Source: Sphingobium sp. AS12 (lineage in GTDB: Bacteria > Pseudomonadota > Alphaproteobacteria > Sphingomonadales > Sphingomonadaceae). From it: a DNA stretch of 62,508 nucleotides. Where the stretch lies: assembly GCF_019097845.1 (NCBI RefSeq), contig NZ_JAHRGM010000021.1:1-62508 (forward strand), written 5' to 3'. Position 1 is the first letter of the stretch. Each line of letters starts with the position of its first letter. The notes beneath the pieces are model-generated. The model ran no database searches and was not told where the DNA came from. It worked only from the letters and a program-made list of their open reading frames with translations. Positions 15,956 through 24,207 of this stretch are shown in pieces. A program made the position numbers and the translations under genes.

Positions 15956-17127
15956 GCCGTCGCCCTCTCGAAACCCATGACCGACCGATAATATTCCCAG
16001 CGCGGCAGATTGCCGCTCTCGTCGTTTTGAAGGAACTCCGATTCCAGCTTCAAAGGGTCATGCACTCCCTTTTGGAAGATGGCAGAGCCGGGCGTATGAT
16101 TTCCGATATGGATGCGATGGAAAATCGAGGCATCTTCCATGCTGATCAGGCCGCATGGCCCCAGCAGGTTTGAACTTTGCCGCAGTCTGTGCCGAACCAT
16201 GTCCTCGTCGTCATCCTGATGTGCGAAATAGGCGTAGTGGACCTCGACCGTCTCAGCATCGATTGGTGTCGCAAAACGCAAATTGATGACATCAAGATGC
16301 TTCGTCGAAACAAAAGTGGGAAAGAGAGAAACGATCCGTGAGCCGACCGCCGGATCCTGCCCTTTGAATTCGATCAGCGATTTGTCTTTCAGCACGCTGG
16401 GCCCGGTTGCCACAGAAAGCGCAGATTCGAAACAAATGTGGCCGCGTTTTGTTGCTGTAAACTGGCGACCGTTGCCGCCTTGCCAGTTAAGCATCTTGAA
16501 CGCCTGATGAAGCAATGGGGCATGATAGCCATCATTGTCGGTGTACGACTTCCAGTTCGTATCATAGCGCACTTTCTGGTAGCCGAGCAGTTTGAGACGC
16601 CCATCGCCTGCTAGCAGTTCGCGCAACGTATTCTGCGAATCTCCAAGATATGCCAATAGCGGCTCGGTTTCTGATGAGAGCGTGACGAAAACAAGGCCGA
16701 AAAAAATGTCAAACCGCGGCTGGGCAAGCGGATAGTCTGCTTTGTTGAAGCCGGGAAGAAATTCCCGAGGGTTCGGACAGCCGACCAGATCGCCTTTCGA
16801 ATCGAACAGCCAACGGTGATAGGGGCATTCAAATTCGGTCTTGTTGCCCATGACCGCCGTTTCGAGTTGATTGCCGCGGTGCGAGCACGCGTTATAAAAC
16901 ACCCGCACCACGCCCTCGACGTCGCGCCCGATAAGCAGTGGCACACCCGACAATCGGTATGTCTTGAAATCACCTGCGTTAGGCAATTCACTTTCATGAG
17001 CGACCGGATGCCATTCAGTACCGTGGAAGATACGCTTGACCTCTTCCGCGTATATGTCCTCTCGGACAAAAGCCTCTTTTGGAACTTCATTGTAGTTTTT
17101 TGGCCAGGACAACTTCATTTCGGTCAT
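15952..17127 (-). CDS. Aromatic ring-hydroxylating oxygenase, alpha subunit (salicylate/anthranilate-like group)
   Basis: A 391-residue catalytic subunit. The Rieske centre ligands are Cys81 and His83 in CSHRG, then Cys101 and His104 in CPYHRW. The mononuclear iron site is in DNDGYHAPLLH (D-x2-H-x4-H pattern). The segment LLGPCGLISMEDASIFHRI matches the LISMEDGEAVE region found in the salicylate-hydroxylase-type subunits at 40.6 and 46.8 kb, suggesting a hydroxybenzoate-like substrate, though its sequence is clearly diverged from them. It is followed by its beta subunit and preceded by NahE, so it may be part of a naphthalene-type lower branch. No ferredoxin is adjacent; it probably uses the one at 46.0 kb. 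Confidence 0.9.
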   Translation of the reverse strand: MTEMKLSWPKNYNEVPKEAFVREDIYAEEVKRIFHGTEWHPVAHESELPNAGDFKTYRLSGVPLLIGRDVEGVVRVFYNACSHRGNQLETAVMGNKTEFECPYHRWLFDSKGDLVGCPNPREFLPGFNKADYPLAQPRFDIFFGLVFVTLSSETEPLLAYLGDSQNTLRELLAGDGRLKLLGYQKVRYDTNWKSYTDNDGYHAPLLHQAFKMLNWQGGNGRQFTATKRGHICFESALSVATGPSVLKDKSLIEFKGQDPAVGSRIVSLFPTFVSTKHLDVINLRFATPIDAETVEVHYAYFAHQDDDEDMVRHRLRQSSNLLGPCGLISMEDASIFHRIHIGNHTPGSAIFQKGVHDPLKLESEFLQNDESGNLPRWEYYRSVMGFERATA

Positions 17128-17154
17128 CGCTCTCTCCCAGTTATCACGCTTATC

Positions 17155-18141
17155 TTATTTCTCGGCTTCGAGCGCTCTGCCGAGATCCGCCCACATAATG
17201 CCCGATTTACGGGCACCTTCCAGGAACGGTTCGGGACATAGATGATAGGGCGGGCGCACCGGACCAGCTTTCATCCACCCACCTGCATTCATCCGAGCCT
17301 TTTCAAGCGCGATGTTGTACGTTGAGAAGTCTTTGAAACTCCCATTAGGAAACAGCGGCGCTGCGGTAGGACCGAGCAGCGCCTGAAAGGCACGTGCCTC
17401 CTTCCAGTTACCGGTCGAGCGCGCGTTCAACACTACATCGCGCAAGGTAGTGGTTACCAACGGGCAACATACAGCACCACTCGACCAGAATGCGTCGATC
17501 GAATCGTCCATGCGGGCCGCAGCATAGTAGTCGAAGTCGATCGGCAATAGCTTTATGCGGCCCCGGATCGTTGCAAGGTCTGCCAGTAGATTGCCGACAC
17601 CGATATATTTCGCTGTTACGACCTGAGGAATATCAGCCACCTGACCCCAGAAGGAGCGCGAAAATTCGAATTTGAAGGCTTCGGGATTGGCATAGATCGC
17701 TATGTTCATCTCTGGTACGGCTTCAGCGACATCCTTGTAGAACTGGACTGCAACCTCAAGACTTGGCGCGCACCACATAGGAACTCCAAGCATTGTACCA
17801 TCCGCACCGAGCTCTAGTGCTTGCCGGGTCAATGTTACGGTATCGCGGGTATTGAGACAGGTTGTGCCGACAAATATTGGCACTCGACCGGCTGCGGCAT
17901 CAACCAGCGCCTTTATGAAATCGAGCTTTTCCCCGTGAGTCATAGTCGCCGCTTCGCCAAGCGTCCCCATGCTGAGTATCCCGTTTATACCCGCCTCTAC
18001 CAGGCCATTTACAACGCGAGCAGTTTCATCGAGATCTACGGTATTCGTCGCTCTCCAATCCGACGCATTATCCTTCGCCGGAGTGGGAATAATCGCCCAC
18101 GCACCTGTCACCTCACTAGGGGTCATAAGTCTATGGGTCAT
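17155..18141 (-). CDS. nahE: trans-o-hydroxybenzylidenepyruvate hydratase-aldolase
   Basis: A 328-residue member of the dihydrodipicolinate synthase superfamily matching NahE closely: TPAKDNASDWRATNTVDLDE, GINGILSMGTLGEAATMT, LGADGTMLGVPMWC, IAIYANPEAFKFEFSRSFWG, and VTAKYIGVGN with the Schiff-base lysine. It splits trans-o-hydroxybenzylidenepyruvate into salicylaldehyde and pyruvate in naphthalene degradation, or acts on the naphthoate analogue in phenanthrene degradation. The start at 18141 follows AGGAG; a longer open frame upstream lacks family sequence. Its pathway partner NahD lies 30 kb away at 48.1 kb on the other strand, which shows how scattered the pathway is. Confidence 0.93.
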   Translation of the reverse strand: MTHRLMTPSEVTGAWAIIPTPAKDNASDWRATNTVDLDETARVVNGLVEAGINGILSMGTLGEAATMTHGEKLDFIKALVDAAAGRVPIFVGTTCLNTRDTVTLTRQALELGADGTMLGVPMWCAPSLEVAVQFYKDVAEAVPEMNIAIYANPEAFKFEFSRSFWGQVADIPQVVTAKYIGVGNLLADLATIRGRIKLLPIDFDYYAAARMDDSIDAFWSSGAVCCPLVTTTLRDVVLNARSTGNWKEARAFQALLGPTAAPLFPNGSFKDFSTYNIALEKARMNAGGWMKAGPVRPPYHLCPEPFLEGARKSGIMWADLGRALEAEK

Positions 18142-18200
18142 CTTCGTGGCTCTCCTAACATTTGGTCCGATGATGCAGCCGAGCTGCTGGACGTTATTCA

Positions 18201-18233
18201 TTGTGTAATGCTTTGCCTTGCATGACACAAGGC
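18201..18233. promoter_or_regulatory. Nested inverted repeats between divergent nahE and xylL-like genes
   Basis: In the 168-bp divergent intergenic region, TTGTGT (18201-18206) pairs with ACACAA (18225-18230), and overlapping it GCCTTG (18215-18220) pairs with CAAGGC (18228-18233). Two interlocked dyads between divergent catabolic genes suggest a binding site for a regulator controlling both directions. No clear -24/-12 element was seen here. Confidence 0.4.
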
Positions 18234-18309
18234 GAGAGGATAAACAAGGGCAGCGCGATACGGCTTTTCGGTTCGTTGCGTGAGCTCGCTAAGGATGGAC
18301 GCCCTAATT

Positions 18310-19095
18310 ATGACTTCGACAAGACGGTTCGATAAACAAGTCGCAGTCGTGACGGGTGGAGCGCAGGGGATCGGGCTAGCCACCGCCACACGCATGGCGG
18401 AAGAGGGTGCGATCGTAATCATCGCCGACCGCGCCGTTGAGGCTACGCGGGCTGCGGTCGAACGGCTGCAGACCAGTGGCGCGAATGTCCACGCCGCCAA
18501 CTTCGACCTAGAGACTTGCGAGGGGGCCGTCGAACTGTACCGGCTGGTTGCCGATCGCTTCGGAAGAATCGATGTGGCGGTTCACAACGTTGGCGGTACT
18601 ATTTGGGCCAAACCCTACTGGGACTATACATCAGACGAGATCATAGCTGAAATAAACCGGTCATTGTGGCCGACTCTTTGGTCCTGCCACGCCGTTTTAC
18701 CCTTTATGTTGGCAGCCGGGCGCGGTTCCATTGTCAACATCGGTTCTGTCGCCACGCGCGGCGTAAACCGGGTGCCTTATGCTGCGGCCAAGGGTGGGGT
18801 CGCTGCATTGACTGCCGCTTTATCGCTTGAACTGGAAACGAGCGGAGTTCGCATCAACTGCGTTGCGCCGGGCGGTGTCAATGTGACGCGTGTAACGCCA
18901 CGCGATCCTGTTCCGATGACCGATGCTGTGAAATCAGGCTTTGTAAAGGTCATGGAGCAGACCGTGCGCGACACCCCAATGGCCCGGTTCGGCGAACCCG
19001 AGGAACTCGCCGCAGCAATTTGCTTTTTCGCCTCTGAGGAAGCGTCCTATATCACCGGGCAGACTCTATTCGTTGCAGGCGGAGGGATCGGATAA
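18310..19095 (+). CDS. xylL: cis-1,6-dihydroxycyclohexadiene-1-carboxylate dehydrogenase (XylL/BenD type)
   Basis: A 261-residue SDR matching XylL/BenD: VVTGGAQGIGLATATRM, IWAKPYWDY, NRSLWPTLWSCHAVLPFML, NIGSVATRGVNRVPYAAAKGG and ASYITGQTLFVAGGGIG. It oxidises and decarboxylates the carboxylated cis-diol made by benzoate/toluate dioxygenase, giving catechol. The start is uncertain: 18310 gives the family N-terminus, while an ATG at 18295 and a GTG at 18280 are in frame. It stands alone on the plus strand, 24 kb from the benzoate-type oxygenase genes at 42.8-44.7 kb, so the toluate module has been split. The gene ends at a bidirectional terminator. Confidence 0.88.
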   Translation: MTSTRRFDKQVAVVTGGAQGIGLATATRMAEEGAIVIIADRAVEATRAAVERLQTSGANVHAANFDLETCEGAVELYRLVADRFGRIDVAVHNVGGTIWAKPYWDYTSDEIIAEINRSLWPTLWSCHAVLPFMLAAGRGSIVNIGSVATRGVNRVPYAAAKGGVAALTAALSLELETSGVRINCVAPGGVNVTRVTPRDPVPMTDAVKSGFVKVMEQTVRDTPMARFGEPEELAAAICFFASEEASYITGQTLFVAGGGIG

Positions 19096-19102
19096 GAACC
19101 CT

Positions 19103-19129
19103 CAGCTTAGCCAAAAAATGGCTAAGCTG
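19103..19129. terminator. Bidirectional rho-independent-like terminator
   Basis: CAGCTTAGCCA (19103-19113) and TGGCTAAGCTG (19119-19129) form an 11-bp perfect stem with an AAAAA loop between two convergent genes. The right arm overlaps the last codons and stop of the ferredoxin reductase gene. The stem serves both directions, although the T-run is short. Confidence 0.7.
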
Positions 19130-20348
19130 CCTGCTGGAGCAATTCGCGTAAAGACACGCCTGTATCGCCTAGCCGATCCGCGCCGGCGCTCAACCGACGT
19201 TCGACAAGTCGCTTGCCTATCCCCATATCAGCGGCCCTGTTGACGGTGAGGACGCCGTCAATGATTTTGTCTGACAGGAAGAAAGCAACGAAAGCGTTGC
19301 TTTCGATATCCCCGCGAACGACGATTTCTGCCTGCACCGGAATTTGTCCCGAAAACTGAATGTTCAAATCGAACTGATCGCTCCAATACCACATCGGCTT
19401 ACAGTAAGCGACCTCATGGCCCAGCATAGCCAAGGCTGCAGCCTGAGCTTGGTCGACCGCGTTCTGATATGTTTCCTGCCGGAAGCGTCCGCCAAAAAAA
19501 CCATCCTGCTCGGCCACATCACCTGCGGCAAATACCGCCGGATTACTGGTCTGGCATCGACGATCGACAACGATCCCGTTGTTCACTGTCAAACCTGCGT
19601 CAATCGCAAGAGACGTTGCGGGAATGATCCCCACTCCGACAACGACAGCATCGCAGGGGATGAGAGTGCCGTCGTCTATCTCGACAGCGGAGACACGCTC
19701 GTTCGCGAATTTGAATCCCGTTACGCCTCGGTTGAAATGAGTTTTGACGCCTCGCTTGCGGTGCTCATTGCCGAGCCACTGCCCGAACCGCTTGCCAAGC
19801 GCCCGCTCCATCGGCGCCGCCAACGGCTCAACTACGGTCACATCACAGCCCAGCTTGATCGCACTAGCGGCCACTTCAGCGCCAATCACGCCCATCCCCA
19901 CGATGACGACCCGCGCCCCCGGCCGAAGATCGACGGCCATTCTGGCGGCGTCTTCACAAGTGCGCAGATAATGCACGTTGGAGCATTCAGCGCCTGCTAA
20001 GTTGAGCTTGCGGGCGTGTCCACCGGTCGCTAGCAGTACCTTGTCAGCGATGACCATCTGCCCGCCCGCCAGGCGCACTCCGCCCCCGGTCAAATCCAGT
20101 GATTCGACCCGTGTATTAAGCAGCAGATCGATCCTGTTCTGGGCGTACCATTCTTCATCCTGCAGGAAAAAATTGGCTGGAGCTTGGGAAGTATTCCAAA
20201 GGAACTCCTTTGATAAAGGCGGCCGTTCGTAGGGCCTCAAAGGCTCCTCACCGATCAGCGATATCCGACCGTCGAATCCAGCCTGCCGCAGCGCCTCTGC
20301 CGCTCGCCCACCAGCGAGATTGGCACCTACTATCGCTACCGATCGCAA
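19122..20348 (-). CDS. NADH-ferredoxin reductase for ring-hydroxylating oxygenases (BphA4-like)
   Basis: A 408-residue FAD/NAD-dependent reductase of the BphA4/putidaredoxin-reductase type. It has an FAD dinucleotide fold at the N-terminus (VAIVGANLAGGRAAEAL), a YERPPLSKEFL motif, an NAD fold VVIVGMGVIGAEVAASA near residue 145, and an FAD-ribityl motif NPAVFAAGDVAE. It would pass electrons from NADH to a Rieske or plant-type ferredoxin. The start is a TTG at 20348 with a strong GGGAGG site seven bases before it. It is the only such reductase in the window, so it probably serves all six oxygenases through the ferredoxin at 46.0 kb, as reported for sphingomonads. Confidence 0.9.
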   Translation of the reverse strand: MRSVAIVGANLAGGRAAEALRQAGFDGRISLIGEEPLRPYERPPLSKEFLWNTSQAPANFFLQDEEWYAQNRIDLLLNTRVESLDLTGGGVRLAGGQMVIADKVLLATGGHARKLNLAGAECSNVHYLRTCEDAARMAVDLRPGARVVIVGMGVIGAEVAASAIKLGCDVTVVEPLAAPMERALGKRFGQWLGNEHRKRGVKTHFNRGVTGFKFANERVSAVEIDDGTLIPCDAVVVGVGIIPATSLAIDAGLTVNNGIVVDRRCQTSNPAVFAAGDVAEQDGFFGGRFRQETYQNAVDQAQAAALAMLGHEVAYCKPMWYWSDQFDLNIQFSGQIPVQAEIVVRGDIESNAFVAFFLSDKIIDGVLTVNRAADMGIGKRLVERRLSAGADRLGDTGVSLRELLQQAA

Positions 20349-20418
20349 TTATTACCTCCCAGTTCGATGGACACATCCATACCCTAAAATCTATTCTAAT
20401 ATGTATCTACCATTGCAC

Positions 20419-20445
20419 ATTATACAATTGGTTAAGAAGCGTCAA
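20419..20445 (-). promoter_or_regulatory. Candidate sigma-70 promoter for the reductase gene
   Basis: On the minus strand TTGACG (20440-20445) and a perfect TATAAT (20419-20424) are separated by 15 bases, slightly short of the optimum. The element sits in the 105-bp gap just after the activator gene and 70 bases before the reductase start, which would give the reductase its own basal expression. Nothing else was seen in this gap. Confidence 0.45.
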
Positions 20446-20453
20446 CAGCAGCA

Positions 20454-22094
20454 TCAGTCGGGTCGGTGCATTTTCTCGAGCTTGAAGGCAAGTTGCCGAC
20501 GTGTCAGCCCCAAATCTCTGGCCGCTTGAGCAACGTTGCCACCAGTGGCTTCAACTGCAGCCTGTACGATGACACGTTCTATCGACGCAAGCGTTTCACC
20601 CTTTTGACGCATCAAGCCAGCAAGCTGCTCGATCGATAGTGTCTCTTCCTGCTGCGCATCCGCTCCGACGAGGTGGCCCTTCTCGTTCAAAGCAAGTCCG
20701 CTTTTGACGTGCAGCCGATCAGACCCGATGAAAATATGCCCCAAGTCAATAGCACCAGCTTCGTCGGCAAGGAGAACGGCGCGCTCTACCATTCTCTCCA
20801 ATTCCCTCACATTTCCCGGATAATCATGCATCAGCAGCGCGTTAATCGAGCGCGCTGTGAAACCTTGAACCGCACGCCTGTGGCGCCTGGCATATTTGGC
20901 CCGGAAATGTTCCATCAGACGCGGAATATCTTCCCTGCGCTCCCGCAAGGGCGGAACACGTATCGGAAGCGTAGAAAGGCGGAAATACAGATCGGGCCGG
21001 AAGGCACCCGCAGCCATAGCAGCCTCTAGATCAATATTCGACGCGGCGATAAGGCGGACATTCACATGGATTGTCTTGGTGTCTCCTACCCGTTCGAATT
21101 CGCCCTCCTGAACTGCCCGCAAAACTTTGCTTTGGGCCAATGGCGAGAGCATCGAAATCTCGTCAAGAAACAGCGTGCCGCCGTTGGCGAGTTCGAAGCG
21201 CCCCAGCCGGTTGGCCACGGCTCCTGTAAAAGCCCCCTTGGCCACGCCAAATAGTTCCGCTTCGATCAAACCTTCAGGAATCGCAGCACAATTCAGAGCG
21301 ACAAAAGGCGCATCTCGACGAAGGCTAAGTTGGTGGGCCATCTTGGCAAACACCTCCTTGCCGACGCCGGTTTCCCCCAGGAACAGCAGACTGGCGTCGG
21401 TTCCCGCCGCCCGCTCGATTAGATTACGTACTGCGTGAAAGCCCGCAGATACGCCGGCGACAAAGTCAGTTTCTGGGCATTGACCTCCAGCCGACACGAG
21501 CGGAACCACGGCCCTTTCCGTATCCTCCAGGCCGGACCATTCGGATTCTGGTTTAGCATGGAGCACGCAGACCGGATCACCCATCCCCTGACACTCGATT
21601 TCGCGCATGATTATCGACTGTCCAGCAAATGTACTGGCAAACCCGCTGGCGAAACCGGTCTGCAACCAGCACACCGGATCGGCGCTGATCCCTTCGGTAG
21701 CAAGGTGGATTCCCGCCTCGATCGAATCGTGGACCAGGAAACGCCCTTCGAAATGGCCGCTTGCAAGGTCGCTGTCCAAAGTTTCGATTTCGGTCCAGCC
21801 GAACCCGGTCAACGCATGAGCCTGCGGACCCACTGAAAAGGCTTCGAGAAAATCACGGTTGGGCCGAAGATTTTTTGCCTCCACGGCACACCGCGCGCCT
21901 TCCGCGAAACCTAACTCCCAAAATAGCTGCCGCGCGCTGGCGAGACCCAACTGGACGACCATCGCGTTCCGCAACATGGTCAGCGCCGAGTTACTGAGCA
22001 AAACGCAACGTTCGCTGTCACGCCAGATGCGGCCCTGTTCGGGCGAGAACCGCAGTCGGCTTGTCAAATCGGCATATGTGGGGAGATGCTTCAT
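20454..22094 (-). CDS. Sigma-54-dependent transcriptional activator, XylR/DmpR family
   Basis: A 546-residue enhancer-binding protein. Residues 1-180 form an XylR-type N-terminal sensor with a V4R domain (ARQLFWELGFAEGARCAVEA, GFASTFAGQSIIMREIECQG), the domain that binds aromatic effectors. The AAA+ domain follows with Walker A GETGVGKE, the sigma-54-contacting GAFTGA, and Walker B GGTLFLDEI. The C-terminal helix-turn-helix reads GNVAQAARDLGLTRRQLAFKL. The gene is divergent from the oxygenase/xylMA operon. A -24/-12 promoter and two inverted repeats lie in the 220-bp gap, so it most likely activates that operon when an aromatic compound is present and may repress itself. Confidence 0.95.
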   Translation of the reverse strand: MKHLPTYADLTSRLRFSPEQGRIWRDSERCVLLSNSALTMLRNAMVVQLGLASARQLFWELGFAEGARCAVEAKNLRPNRDFLEAFSVGPQAHALTGFGWTEIETLDSDLASGHFEGRFLVHDSIEAGIHLATEGISADPVCWLQTGFASGFASTFAGQSIIMREIECQGMGDPVCVLHAKPESEWSGLEDTERAVVPLVSAGGQCPETDFVAGVSAGFHAVRNLIERAAGTDASLLFLGETGVGKEVFAKMAHQLSLRRDAPFVALNCAAIPEGLIEAELFGVAKGAFTGAVANRLGRFELANGGTLFLDEISMLSPLAQSKVLRAVQEGEFERVGDTKTIHVNVRLIAASNIDLEAAMAAGAFRPDLYFRLSTLPIRVPPLRERREDIPRLMEHFRAKYARRHRRAVQGFTARSINALLMHDYPGNVRELERMVERAVLLADEAGAIDLGHIFIGSDRLHVKSGLALNEKGHLVGADAQQEETLSIEQLAGLMRQKGETLASIERVIVQAAVEATGGNVAQAARDLGLTRRQLAFKLEKMHRPD

Positions 22095-22110
22095 GGCTCG
22101 TCATAACATA

Positions 22111-22159
22111 TATGGCCACTGGCTGCCATAGAAGTCCCAGCATTCGACAAATATGTCGA
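22111..22159. promoter_or_regulatory. Two inverted repeats, candidate upstream activator sites
   Basis: TATGGC (22111-22116) pairs with GCCATA (22125-22130) across 8 bases, and TCGACAAATATGTCGA (22144-22159) is a second dyad with 6-bp arms. Their centres lie about 104 and 73 bases upstream of the -24 element, within the distance range used by XylR-family activators. The first repeat is only 17 bases from the activator start codon, which would fit autoregulation. The two dyads are not copies of one another. Confidence 0.5.
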
Positions 22160-22221
22160 TATTTCGGGTGGCTGCGATACCCCATCTGCGCAATCTTCCT
22201 GGAAATACGCTGTTCCATGAT

Positions 22222-22238
22222 TTGGCACGGTTCATGCT
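22222..22238 (+). promoter_or_regulatory. Sigma-54 (-24/-12) promoter
   Basis: TTGGCACGGTTCATGCT matches the YTGGCACGrNNNTTGCW consensus with one mismatch in the -12 box (ATGC for TTGC). The invariant GG (22224-22225) and GC (22236-22237) are ten bases apart as required. Transcription would start near 22249, about 65 bases before the first oxygenase gene. Confidence 0.85.
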
Positions 22239-22314
22239 AACAACACTTGGAACAGGCGTCGGAGCGCGCTGACCGCGAGAATCTGACGGCGGACATTGGG
22301 AGAGGGAAGACAGA

Positions 22315-23661
22315 ATGGATGTTTCCGGACTGGTCGATACGGCAACGGGCCGTCAATCGCGGGCGATATATTCGAGCGAGGAACTTTACCGGCAGGAGCT
22401 CGAACGCATCTTCGGGCGGTGCTGGCTGTTCCTCGTGCATACTAGCCAGATTCCTGAGGCTGGCGACTATTTCCGTACCTTTATGGGCGAGGACGATGTC
22501 ATCGTCATTCGCCAGAAGGACGGAACGATCAAGGCCTTCCTGAACAGCTGCACGCATCGCGGCAACAGGATCTGCCGCTCCGACCGAGGAAACGCGAAGG
22601 CGTTTACCTGCAATTATCATGGCTGGTCGTTCGCACCGGACGGCTCGCTCAGCGCTGTACCGCTGGAGAAAGAAGCTTATTTCGGTGAGTTGGACCGCAG
22701 CAGGCTGGGCCTTGTTCCCGTGGCCCACGTTGCTGAGTATAAAGGCCTCGTCTTTGGCTGTTTCGATGCCGATCCGCCTTCACTCGAAGACTATCTTGGC
22801 GATGCAAAATTCTTCCTCGACGTCTGGCTCGATGCAATGCCGGGTGGAACGTCACTCGTCGGTGAAACCCAGAAGATGGTGCTCGCCAGTAATTGGAAGC
22901 TGCCAGTAGAGAATGTCTGTGGCGACGGCTATCATCTCGGCTGGGCGCACGCCGGGGCGATGAGGGCGGTGCAGTCTCTGGATCTTGCCGGTCTTAGCGT
23001 CGGCAATTCGAGCACGGATCTCGACGGCGGGCTTTCCGTTGCCGGGTTGAACGGCCACATGGCCCTGACCTCCCTCGACGGGGTTTCGGGCTATGCCTTC
23101 TACCCCAAACCAAAGCCAATGCTGGACTATCTTGAATTCAATCGTCCACAGGTGATCGAACGGCTGGGCAAGGTGCGCGGCGAGCAGCTCTGGGGTTCGC
23201 AGATCAATATCACGATCTTTCCCAACCTGCAGTTCCTGCCGGGCCTCAACTGGTTCCGGGTCTATCATCCCAAGGGTCCGGGCCAAATCGAGCAGTGGAC
23301 CTGGGCTATGGTCGAAAACGACATGCCCGCCGAGATACAGGCGGCGATCCTGGACAATCAGTGCCTGACCTTCGGCCTGGCCGGCCTCTTCGACAACGAC
23401 GATGGCGATAATCTTGCTGCCTGCACCGAACAGTCCCGTGGATGGCGCACAGCGCAAATGGACGTGTTCACCAACATGGCGCTAAACCGTTCAGGGCCGC
23501 GCGAAGGTTTCCCCGGCGACATCGCCGCCGGATTGGTGAGCGAGCACAACCAGCGTTATTTCTACCGCCGTTGGCAGGAACATATGCAGGCTGACAACTG
23601 GGCCGGTGTTCCCACCTACAACATCAATTCAGTGGTCGCCGAGGAGACAATCAATGCTTGA
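22315..23661 (+). CDS. Aromatic ring-hydroxylating dioxygenase, alpha subunit (naphthalene/biphenyl type)
   Basis: A 448-residue catalytic subunit. Rieske ligands are Cys79/His81 (CTHRG) and Cys99/His102 (CNYHGW). The iron site lies in VENVCGDGYHLGWAH with Asp204, His207 and His212. The 440-450 residue length and the LPGLNWFRVYHPKGPGQIE region fit initial dioxygenases for biphenyl, naphthalene or larger aromatics. It is the first gene after the sigma-54 promoter, with an AGAGGGAAG site before the ATG. It would insert O2 to form a cis-dihydrodiol, with electrons from the shared ferredoxin. The exact substrate cannot be read from sequence. Confidence 0.92.
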   Translation: MDVSGLVDTATGRQSRAIYSSEELYRQELERIFGRCWLFLVHTSQIPEAGDYFRTFMGEDDVIVIRQKDGTIKAFLNSCTHRGNRICRSDRGNAKAFTCNYHGWSFAPDGSLSAVPLEKEAYFGELDRSRLGLVPVAHVAEYKGLVFGCFDADPPSLEDYLGDAKFFLDVWLDAMPGGTSLVGETQKMVLASNWKLPVENVCGDGYHLGWAHAGAMRAVQSLDLAGLSVGNSSTDLDGGLSVAGLNGHMALTSLDGVSGYAFYPKPKPMLDYLEFNRPQVIERLGKVRGEQLWGSQINITIFPNLQFLPGLNWFRVYHPKGPGQIEQWTWAMVENDMPAEIQAAILDNQCLTFGLAGLFDNDDGDNLAACTEQSRGWRTAQMDVFTNMALNRSGPREGFPGDIAAGLVSEHNQRYFYRRWQEHMQADNWAGVPTYNINSVVAEETINA

Positions 23662-24181
23662 GTCGGGCGTCGCTCCGATGTCCACGGAGAGTGTCACCGG
23701 CCTGACTCAGCGCCTGTACCACGAAGCGCGTCTGCTCGACGCGGAGCGCTTCGAGGATTGGTTGGAATTCATGTGCAACGATGTGACTTATCGCATGGAG
23801 CTCAAGAGACGGCGGTTCCGGGCGGATCGTTCGCCGCCCGCGGCGGTTGGCGTCGGCGTCGTTTTCAACGAGAATCTTGCGCGGCTCAAGCTGAGGATCG
23901 ATCGCCTGCGCTCCGGATTTGTATGGGCTGAGGATCCGCCAAATTTTGTGCGCCGCGTCGTTTCAAATGTTGAGGTCGAGCGCGCGGATGCCGAAAACGA
24001 GGCTATCGTGCACTCGGTGATCGTCATCCATCGCAACCGCATCGACGGCCTGACAAGGGTTCTTACTGCCGGGCGCTCCGATCGTTGGCGTATGCATGCC
24101 GATGGCTGGAAATTGGCGGCGCGCGAAATAGCACTTGATCACGCGGTACTGCCCGACAGCAACATCAACGTATTTTTCTAA
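23654..24181 (+). CDS. Aromatic ring-hydroxylating dioxygenase, beta subunit
   Basis: A 175-residue small subunit with SVTGLTQRLYHEARLLDAERFEDWLEFM and the usual C-terminus LAAREIALDHAVLPDSNINVFF. Its ATG at 23654 overlaps the end of the alpha gene by 8 bases; a second in-frame ATG (MSTESV) lies 24 bases later and could also be used. It pairs with the alpha subunit immediately upstream. Confidence 0.88.
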   Translation: MLESGVAPMSTESVTGLTQRLYHEARLLDAERFEDWLEFMCNDVTYRMELKRRRFRADRSPPAAVGVGVVFNENLARLKLRIDRLRSGFVWAEDPPNFVRRVVSNVEVERADAENEAIVHSVIVIHRNRIDGLTRVLTAGRSDRWRMHADGWKLAAREIALDHAVLPDSNINVFF

Positions 24182-24207
24182 CATGTAATCATTGAGAGGA
24201 GAATGAC

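Noticed and set aside
22852..23457. 201-codon minus-strand open frame inside the first dioxygenase alpha gene
   Set aside because: It is a mirror of a conserved Rieske alpha subunit gene and has no independent coding support.
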